Positions 58,794 to 64,000 of a stretch of DNA of 64,000 nt are shown piece by piece; within the stretch, counting starts at the first letter, position 1, and each line of letters opens with the position of its first letter. Position numbers and translations under genes: made by a program. A model generated the notes under the pieces. That model was not told where the DNA came from and ran no database searches. It worked only from the letters and a program-made list of their open reading frames with translations. The stretch lies in the NCBI GenBank assembly GCA_964387495.1, contig CAYLXB010000006.1:15116-79115 (forward strand), read 5' to 3'. The DNA is from DSXF01 sp964387495 (GTDB taxonomy: Bacteria; Chloroflexota; Anaerolineae; Anaerolineales; Villigracilaceae).

Positions 58794-60107
58794 TTAGAGT
58801 ACTGCCAGGCTCTTATCCAGAGCAGAAGCAATGATGTCCATGCCGTCACGGTCGATCACGATCGGCGGGGCGATTCTTAGGTTGGTTTGATGTGTTTCTT
58901 TGGCATACACGCCATTGTCCAGCATGCCGGTGCTCAGTTTGTGCCCGTCATACTGCGGGAAGATCTCGACGCCGATCAACAGGCCTTTGCCTCGTACTTC
59001 CTTGACCTTGGTGGGGTACTTGCTGGCCACTTCCCTGAGTTTATTCTGTAGATATGCGCCGTTTTCAGCTGCCAGCCGGGTGATGTTTCGCCTTTCCATT
59101 TCGCGGATGGTCAGCAGGCCGACAAAAGCAGCCAGCGGGTAACCGCCGAAGGTGCTGCCTTCGCCATGCGGCTCGAACAACTCCATCAATGCTTTTTTAC
59201 CGCACAGGCAGCTGATCGGCAGGACGCCTGAACTCATGGCTTTGCCGGTGGTCATCAGGTCAGGCCGCTCCAGTCCGTATAATTGCCAGGCAAAGTTGGC
59301 ACCTGTTCGGCCAAAGCCGGTCTGGATTTCATCCAAGACAAACAGGGCGTTGTTTTCTTTGGCGAGTTTCTGCACTCGCCGAAGGTAGTCATCGTCCGGG
59401 ACGAAGACGCCTGCCTCTGCTTGGATTGGTTCCAGGAACACACCGGCAATATTACCGTCGTGCTGCCTGAATTTTTCCTCCAGGGCGGGAATATCGTTGA
59501 ACGGAACATGCTCCACCCCGGCCATCAGCGGTTCCAAGTCTTTCCTGGAGACCGGGTCGTCCATGAGCGCGGTCGAGCCCAGGCCCCTGCCGTGGAAAGC
59601 GTTTTGGGCCGAGATGATCACGGGGATGCTCCTGATCCCTTTACCATCTTTCCCGCCGAAGTTCTTGCCCCATTTTTTGATCGCCTTAATGGCGGCCTCG
59701 TTCGCTTCGGTGCCTCCGCTCTTGGGCAGGAACATGTCCATCTGCGTGAATTCTTGAAGTTTAACCAGCCAGGGTCCCAGGTAACTGTGGGAAATGGACC
59801 TGGGGATGGTGGCCATTTGCGCGACAAATTGGCTGACACCCTCGACAATGATAGGGTCCCGATGGCCAAACGGGACGGCAGAATAACATGCCAGCCCATC
59901 GACCATCTCTGCTTCCACTTCCCCATTAGGTGTTTCTTTGCGTACTTTCAACATGTAAGGTTTCGATCCGCCCCCCAGGACCAAAACCCCATGAAATGGT
60001 TTATAGATATGCGCCCCAAGCGTATCTAGCGCTTCGTTGTGTTCCTTGATCGTCCAATCTCTGATTGCTTTTCCATTGACTACGAAATCATCGATCATTG
60101 TCGCCAT
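58794..60107 (-). CDS. Class III aminotransferase (ornithine aminotransferase-like)
   Basis: 437 residues. Two ATGs compete; AGGAG lies 6 bp before the second (60107), which I prefer. Class III marks are SGGTEANEAAIKAIKKWG, the AEAGVFVPDDDYLR block, VLDEIQTGFGRTG (cofactor Asp) and the PLP-Lys in LMTTGKAMSSGVLP, then STFGGYPLA. CYSAVPFGHRDP recalls the SAVNQGH motif of ornithine aminotransferase. The N-terminus carries an unusual GGGSKPYMLKVRKETPNGEVE region. Substrate could be ornithine, 4-aminobutyrate or similar; context gives no help. Confidence 0.8.
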   Translation of the reverse strand: MATMIDDFVVNGKAIRDWTIKEHNEALDTLGAHIYKPFHGVLVLGGGSKPYMLKVRKETPNGEVEAEMVDGLACYSAVPFGHRDPIIVEGVSQFVAQMATIPRSISHSYLGPWLVKLQEFTQMDMFLPKSGGTEANEAAIKAIKKWGKNFGGKDGKGIRSIPVIISAQNAFHGRGLGSTALMDDPVSRKDLEPLMAGVEHVPFNDIPALEEKFRQHDGNIAGVFLEPIQAEAGVFVPDDDYLRRVQKLAKENNALFVLDEIQTGFGRTGANFAWQLYGLERPDLMTTGKAMSSGVLPISCLCGKKALMELFEPHGEGSTFGGYPLAAFVGLLTIREMERRNITRLAAENGAYLQNKLREVASKYPTKVKEVRGKGLLIGVEIFPQYDGHKLSTGMLDNGVYAKETHQTNLRIAPPIVIDRDGMDIIASALDKSLAVL

Positions 60108-60113
60108 AGACAT

Positions 60114-60704
60114 CTCCTTGGTCGAGCGGATAAAATTCTTACCGGCAGGAGCGGCGGATCACCGCGTGCCGTTATGGATGTAAATTTCAGAATGTGTGGG
60201 TTGGGAAAAGTCTGGCAGTGATATGCCTCCTGTCAGGTGGAAGAAAACAGCCGGGTGTGGTGCAGCATTCACATCCATCCGGCCCCGGTAGATGATTCGA
60301 TAAAAAATCCAGCTTCAAACCATTCTTGCGGCACTCAGCATTATCCTCGTTTTCCAATTGTCTGTCAATGAAAGACCGTCCGTTTTTGTCGTGCCCGGCC
60401 AGCCGGAATATCGAGGTGCTGTAGTCACCACGCACCCCGCATTTCGCCCTCGATACAGTCATTACGGAGGATTAGTTTTGGAGCGGATCCGTTGAAATCA
60501 GGCCTGAATTGGCAGCCTGGGCCGGATTTCCTGGATATATATCTTTGCCCGAATTTGGCGGATGGAAGGGCCGGCGGAGTTCCGGCAAGTCTGGAATCCG
60601 GGTGGAAAAGCTGAACGACCCTTTAAAACCATCCCACAATCCCATCCAAGATGGCAAAGCGCGAAAAATACCCAAGATTTGAAAAAAGAGGCCTGGAATG
60701 TGGG
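60114..60704. other. 591-bp region without a supportable gene
   Basis: Short open frames on the minus strand (91 and 98 codons) have no ribosome-binding site, no family resemblance and unlikely composition. No tRNA, strong hairpin or repeat was found. It may be eroded sequence or promoter space for the aminotransferase gene, which is transcribed away from it. Confidence 0.6.
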
Positions 60705-61412
60705 TTATATGAGTTTGATTTCCCGGTTGTCTTTGTCCAATAATGCTGTTGAAACCGAGCCGCCGCAATATTGTTTCACGGAATCCGCCAGTTCACGGAT
60801 CGCAGTTTTTGCCGTATCGCGGCTGACGGGCGGCAACGTTTCGATCACCAAAAAGGCATTTTTTGTTTCCGGGGTCAATTTGGTTCTGTCTGCTTCCTTC
60901 CAATTCCAGCGCCTGCAAATCGCACCGGCTTCGTCTTTGTAAATGATTTCACCTGCATGCGGAGCGCGTGCTTCTTTCTCGCCCAAAAGAACGACAGTCG
61001 GTTCGTCATTGCCAGCCCGTGTCAATAGGACATCACCGGAAATTTTGTCCAGGTCTTCCCCTCCGACAGGCAGGATATGCCTCAACGAAATCGTGTTGTA
61101 TAAGGATACGAGGTTATTGATATGCCCAATCATCGCGCCGTTTAATACCCTTCTTGCCAAATTCTCGACGGATGAAGGGTAATCCTTCGGTTTTGCTCCA
61201 AATTTCCGATAGGCTTCCCGCCAGGCGGCAATATTCGGGTGTTCGATTACCGACATGCTGCTGAACTTCCCTGGAAGTGCCGATTCTTCCCGTCGCAGCA
61301 TTTCGGAAATCTCGGCCCTGTTTTGTGAATTGTCGACATTGTGCAAGATGACGACACCCAAGACAAATTCGGGGAATTCATCGAAAATCGTATCTGTGAT
61401 GACCAGTTTCAT
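60705..61412 (-). CDS. B3/B4 (phenylalanyl-tRNA synthetase-like) domain protein
   Basis: 235 residues. The stand-alone B3/B4 fold of PheT is recognisable: AAWREAYRKFGAKPKDYPSSVENL (outline), then NNLVSLYNTISLRHILPVGGEDLDKI (outline), ISGDVLLTRAG and GEIIYKDEAGAICRRWNWKEAD (outline). In PheT this fold has a structural or RNA-related role; free-standing versions are thought to act on mischarged tRNA or have unknown function. It is 133 bp upstream of the tRNA-Glu gene counted on the plus strand, both on the minus strand. No ribosome-binding site stands out. Confidence 0.85.
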   Translation of the reverse strand: MKLVITDTIFDEFPEFVLGVVILHNVDNSQNRAEISEMLRREESALPGKFSSMSVIEHPNIAAWREAYRKFGAKPKDYPSSVENLARRVLNGAMIGHINNLVSLYNTISLRHILPVGGEDLDKISGDVLLTRAGNDEPTVVLLGEKEARAPHAGEIIYKDEAGAICRRWNWKEADRTKLTPETKNAFLVIETLPPVSRDTAKTAIRELADSVKQYCGGSVSTALLDKDNREIKLI

Positions 61413-61522
61413 TATTCATTTACCTCTTTGGGGTTTTGAATGCAAAAAACTCTTATCGAGAGGGGGAGTGCCTCCCAAGGATTCAAATATCATTCCCAAT
61501 GGGGATCCTGACCTAATGAAGA

Positions 61523-61542
61523 AACCCGCTGAAAAGCGGGTT
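61523..61542 (-). terminator. tRNA-Glu terminator
   Basis: AACCCGC / GCGGGTT form a 7-bp stem with a 6-nt loop, followed on the minus strand by TTTCTTC-like sequence directly after the tRNA. Confidence 0.7.
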
Positions 61543-61544
61543 AG

Positions 61545-61617
61545 TGCCCCCACGGGAATTCGAATCCCGGTCTTAACCTTGAAAGGGTTGCGTCCTGGTC
61601 CACTAGACGATGGGGGC
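61545..61617 (-). tRNA. tRNA-Glu (anticodon UUC)
   Basis: 73 nt folding as a full cloverleaf. The acceptor stem is GCCCCCA/TGGGGGC with discriminator A, the D arm lies in GTCTAGTGGACCAGGAC, the anticodon loop is CTTTCAA with UUC in the middle, and the T arm is CGGGATTCGAATTCCCG. The CCA end is not encoded. Confidence 0.96.
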
Positions 61618-61673
61618 TTTTTGAGCGGGGGGATTTTATCATCCACTCCCGGAACGGTCAAGCAATTCGGGCA

Positions 61674-62222
61674 TTAATTTGCGGGTTTCACCCGCTGGTT
61701 CAAGAGTGCCAGCAGGTCCACCTGGTCGCGGTTGAAGAGCACGGCATCGCTTTCGATGCGCAGGCTGGGGATGAGGATGGCCGTCAGCGTGGCGGTGTAC
61801 AGCGGGATAAAGTTACGCGTCCCTTCGGACATGATCGCGCCAAAGTCGAACCGCCCCGGCCACTCCAGGGTGCCCTGCAGTTCATAGACCTCCGATGTCA
61901 TGCGTACCGGGTATTCGACCACTTTGGTGAACCCGCCGCGCGCCAGGGCTACCGGACCGACATCCTCGCGGCGCGCCAAGCAGATGGCAAAGATCTGCTT
62001 CTTGACCAGTCGGACGATTTCATAGTGGTCCACCAGCTTGGTGGGCATGTGCAGGCGCGCCAGTTTGGCATCGTGGACTTCCATGAAGGAATTGTTGGTG
62101 TCGTTTATCATCCCCATAGCGCCGGTATTGCTGACCAGCATCTTGCCAACCACGCGATAACCGGGCGTCAGGAAATCCGCGGCGATGAAACGGTGTGTGC
62201 GGGGTGCGGTATCCATGCTCAT
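61674..62222 (-). CDS. Conserved-looking cytosolic protein of unknown function
   Basis: 182 residues from ATG 62222, with AAGGA 9 bp upstream. It is predicted to be largely beta structure with few hydrophobic runs and no signal, metal motif or nucleotide-binding motif. The sequence opens with HRFIAADFLTPGYRVVGKM and has a strand pattern around NTNNSFMEVHDAKLARL that could form an SH3-like or PilZ-like barrel. I do not recognise the family. It lies 15 bp after the zinc-finger gene, in a run with lepB. Confidence 0.65.
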   Translation of the reverse strand: MSMDTAPRTHRFIAADFLTPGYRVVGKMLVSNTGAMGMINDTNNSFMEVHDAKLARLHMPTKLVDHYEIVRLVKKQIFAICLARREDVGPVALARGGFTKVVEYPVRMTSEVYELQGTLEWPGRFDFGAIMSEGTRNFIPLYTATLTAILIPSLRIESDAVLFNRDQVDLLALLNQRVKPAN

Positions 62223-62237
62223 GGGGCAGTTTCCTTA

Positions 62238-62558
62238 TCAACCTTCGGGCGGGGTGGGGCGGGAACGTTTCAGACGGCCAGACACAGGCGGGTTTTTGCG
62301 GCGGCGGCGGCCAGCAGGTTTGCCTGCCGTGGGGCTGAGCAGCATGTTCAGCCAGGAAATGGCGCGCGTGTCGTACTCACGCCGCCCGCACACGTCGCAT
62401 ACCCAGGCTGGGAAGTTCGGTACGCTGATGAGTTCATCATCCAGCCAGGTGAAATATGTTTTGAACTGCAGGCGCATGACACCTGCCTGGCATTCACTGC
62501 ACGGGAAAGATTCAGGCGAGGTTGGGTCGCTTACGCTTGTGCTCACATCGTTGGACAT
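62238..62558 (-). CDS. Small YgiT-type zinc-finger protein
   Basis: 106 residues from ATG 62558. Two CxxC pairs, FPCSECQAG and WVCDVCGRREYD, flank a short beta hairpin with VPNFPAWV, the layout of the YgiT/MqsA N-terminal zinc domain. No helix-turn-helix of the MqsA antitoxin follows; the C-terminus is a basic Arg/Lys/Pro tail (GRRRRKNPP) that may bind nucleic acid. No toxin gene adjoins, so a toxin-antitoxin role is unlikely. It follows lepB by 14 bp. Confidence 0.75.
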   Translation of the reverse strand: MSNDVSTSVSDPTSPESFPCSECQAGVMRLQFKTYFTWLDDELISVPNFPAWVCDVCGRREYDTRAISWLNMLLSPTAGKPAGRRRRKNPPVSGRLKRSRPTPPEG

Positions 62559-62572
62559 CTGCATCTTCTTTT

Positions 62573-63208
62573 TTATGGGGCGGCCTGTGCCGAATGGTTC
62601 GAGGTGAGTACCATCAAATCGGTGAAAGGCCAATAAATGACCAGGGCTTTGCCGATCACATTTTCTTCTGGCAGGAAACCCCACTGGTGCGAATCGGATG
62701 AGTCATTGCGGTTATCGCCCAGCACAAACAGCTGGCCTTCGGGCACCTGCCACTCCTGGCTGTAGCGCGGGGGTTCTGAAATGTATGGTTCATCAAGCGG
62801 ACTGCCGTTGATATACACGGTTCCCTTCTCGATCGTGACGGTTTCTCCGGGCAGGCCGATGATGCGCTTGACATAATCCTCATAGCGGTCATGCATGTTG
62901 GGGAAGCCGATCAACCGCCGGAAGAAACTTTCTTCGGGATTCATCGGCGGGCGGAAAATGATTACATCGCCGCGCTTGAATGGCCCGGTGTGGTAAGCCA
63001 GGCGGCTGACAAGCACATACTGGCCGTCATTCAGCGTGGGGAGCATCGAATAACCTTCCACCTTCACGCGGGCAGAAATAAGGTTGATTCCGAAAAACAG
63101 GACCACCGCCAGCAGGATTGTCTCGAGTACATCCAAGGCAAACTGCCGCCAGGATATTTTCTCTTCGGTGGGCGCCGGTTCTTCAGTTTCAAGGGGGGGA
63201 ATTTCCAA
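62573..63208 (-). CDS. lepB: Signal peptidase I
   Basis: 211 residues from a TTG start with GGAGG 4 bp upstream; no in-frame ATG precedes the membrane helix. A cytoplasmic leader and one membrane helix (about 27-46) precede the catalytic Ser in VEGYSMLPTLNDG and the Lys in YVKRIIGLPGETV; the box E region is LFVLGDNRNDSSDSHQWG. It removes signal peptides from exported proteins at the outer face of the cytoplasmic membrane. It is the first gene of a run with the zinc-finger and unknown proteins. Confidence 0.95.
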   Translation of the reverse strand: MEIPPLETEEPAPTEEKISWRQFALDVLETILLAVVLFFGINLISARVKVEGYSMLPTLNDGQYVLVSRLAYHTGPFKRGDVIIFRPPMNPEESFFRRLIGFPNMHDRYEDYVKRIIGLPGETVTIEKGTVYINGSPLDEPYISEPPRYSQEWQVPEGQLFVLGDNRNDSSDSHQWGFLPEENVIGKALVIYWPFTDLMVLTSNHSAQAAP

Positions 63209-63268
63209 TCAGCCTCCAAAATATTGTTGCTGAAGAGGATTATAACGCTTTTTCCGACTTAAGGGGTC

Positions 63269-64000
63269 TTAAGCCTGCGCCCAAGCAAACCAGGTTGGCA
63301 CATGCAGGCTGCGTTCGCCGCGCTCCACGGCTGAAATGTGCAGAGCTTTGTATTCCTGTATTTCGTCTGGCGGGAGGATACCCGCCAAATCGGACTCAAG
63401 CACAGCCCATTCCTGGTCCCCTGCCTCGCGTGTGAGGCGGGGGGATTCGGCCGGGGAAAGCGTGCCGCATTCGATGGGCTTCAATCCCGCCTGGCGGAAC
63501 AGATCCCCCAAACGGCCGCCCAGGGAAATATCTGCTCCCTGGCGCTGAAGGGAGTCGTTTTGCAACTGGCCCAGCCTCACTAATGTTTTGGGAGCGTCAA
63601 AGCGGGCAGTATAATCCGGTTCTGCCAGTGCCAATACACTTCCTCCGGGGCGCGTGACCCGCCGCATTTCGAGCAGTACCCGGAGCGGATCGTACACCCA
63701 CAGGAGCAGGAAGTGGCAGAAGGTTAGATCGAAAACATGCTCCGGGTAGGGCAGACAGTATGCATCTCCACCTGCCAGGCAAGCGGATGGGGCATGGATT
63801 CTGGCCTGGGACAGCCGTTCCAGGTCAATGTCCAGGCCGTGGACTTCAGCACTGCCGGGCAGGTCGATCAGGATGGCGCCCGTTCCGCAGCCCACTTCCA
63901 GTACCTGGCGAGCCGCCTCCAGCCCGGCGCGCGCAAATAAATAGACGCGCAACCTGCGCGTCCAGTGGGCTTGCTGGAGGAAACGGGCATGCCAATCTAG
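63269..64000 (-). CDS. SAM-dependent methyltransferase, N-terminus outside the window
   Basis: 243 codons before the stop lie inside the window and the frame stays open to base 64000, so the gene starts beyond the end. Motif I is VLEVGCGTGAILIDL, then GLDIDLERLSQAR (motif II acidic), DLTFCHFLLLWV and RPGGSVLALAEPDY. This is a class I (Methyltransf_11/25) enzyme of unknown substrate. Upstream residues include WHARFLQQAHWTRRLRVYLF, so a TTG at 63952 is not the true start. The C-terminal region GERSLHVPTWFAWAQA is typical of small-molecule methyltransferases. Confidence 0.85.
   Translation of the reverse strand, partial: LDWHARFLQQAHWTRRLRVYLFARAGLEAARQVLEVGCGTGAILIDLPGSAEVHGLDIDLERLSQARIHAPSACLAGGDAYCLPYPEHVFDLTFCHFLLLWVYDPLRVLLEMRRVTRPGGSVLALAEPDYTARFDAPKTLVRLGQLQNDSLQRQGADISLGGRLGDLFRQAGLKPIECGTLSPAESPRLTREAGDQEWAVLESDLAGILPPDEIQEYKALHISAVERGERSLHVPTWFAWAQA

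Noticed and set aside
61416..61661. 81-codon minus-strand frame across the tRNA-Glu gene
   Set aside because: It runs through a complete tRNA and its terminator and has no ribosome-binding site.
1..64000. CRISPR array, insertion sequence, prophage or integrase
   Set aside because: No regularly spaced repeats, transposase, integrase or phage structural genes were seen anywhere in the window.

Overview
The window looks like a chromosomal segment of a non-photosynthetic, probably anaerobic Chloroflexota bacterium of the Anaerolineae type. I infer this from the gene content: many lipoproteins with Thr/Pro-rich low-complexity linkers, an NBR1-Ig-like domain lipoprotein, DUF3048 and DUF1015 proteins, a Rex redox repressor beside a membrane 4Fe-4S protein, SelB, M42 peptidases, and a ChlI/ChlD-type chelatase without photosynthesis genes. 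No 16S gene or other definitive taxonomic marker is present, so this is inference.

Layout. 1-8272 is mostly minus strand: a partial MFS exporter, an SRAP (YedK/HMCES) protein, SelB and a coiled-coil protein in one run, preceded by three overlapping genes for two divergent complex-I/Mrp-like membrane subunits and a small membrane protein. 8377-16858 is plus strand: a DUF3048 lipoprotein, a zinc-ribbon membrane protein, MenC-type enolase, CapA-like lipoprotein, cyclase, HAD phosphatase, then two tandem TIR-domain genes (TIR-FGE/SUMF1 and TIR-STAS). 17020-20457 holds a TipA-type MerR regulator divergent from crtI-crtB. 20507-24952 holds an RluA enzyme, a DUF1015 protein with serA, and the divergent serC. 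25024-31835 is a plus-strand run: small unknown protein, TolB-like and M23 lipoproteins, recA, NBR1-Ig lipoprotein, TIGR04076 protein, a DksA-finger/SpoIIE phosphatase and a SnoaL-like protein. 31966-37843 (minus) carries a membrane 4Fe-4S protein with a partner, rex, and two lipoproteins. 38182-43808 (plus) is metG behind a possible attenuator, a Thr/Pro-rich membrane protein and three tandem M42 peptidases. 43878-46453 (minus) is a serS operon under a T-box leader. 46563-48044 is a membrane protein plus lytic transglycosylase. 48076-50153 is a histidine kinase/response regulator pair. 50213-60107 contains a sugar transferase, the chelatase genes with a probable -1 frameshift, S1 protein, M19 dipeptidase, an Hsp70-like protein with a GyrA-C-like propeller partner, and an aminotransferase. 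60705-64000 has a B3/B4-domain protein, tRNA-Glu, two small proteins, signal peptidase I and a partial methyltransferase.

Regulation is unusually readable. Visible signals include a Rex operator over the rex promoter, a MerR-type 19-bp-spacer promoter, a T-box, LexA-like sites at recA and at 46503-46526, matched terminators, and several starts placed 4-7 nt after a -10 box with no Shine-Dalgarno (probably leaderless mRNAs). The observations I rate highest are the A9 slippery run joining a ChlI-like ATPase frame to a VWA frame, and the TIR-FGE/TIR-STAS pair.
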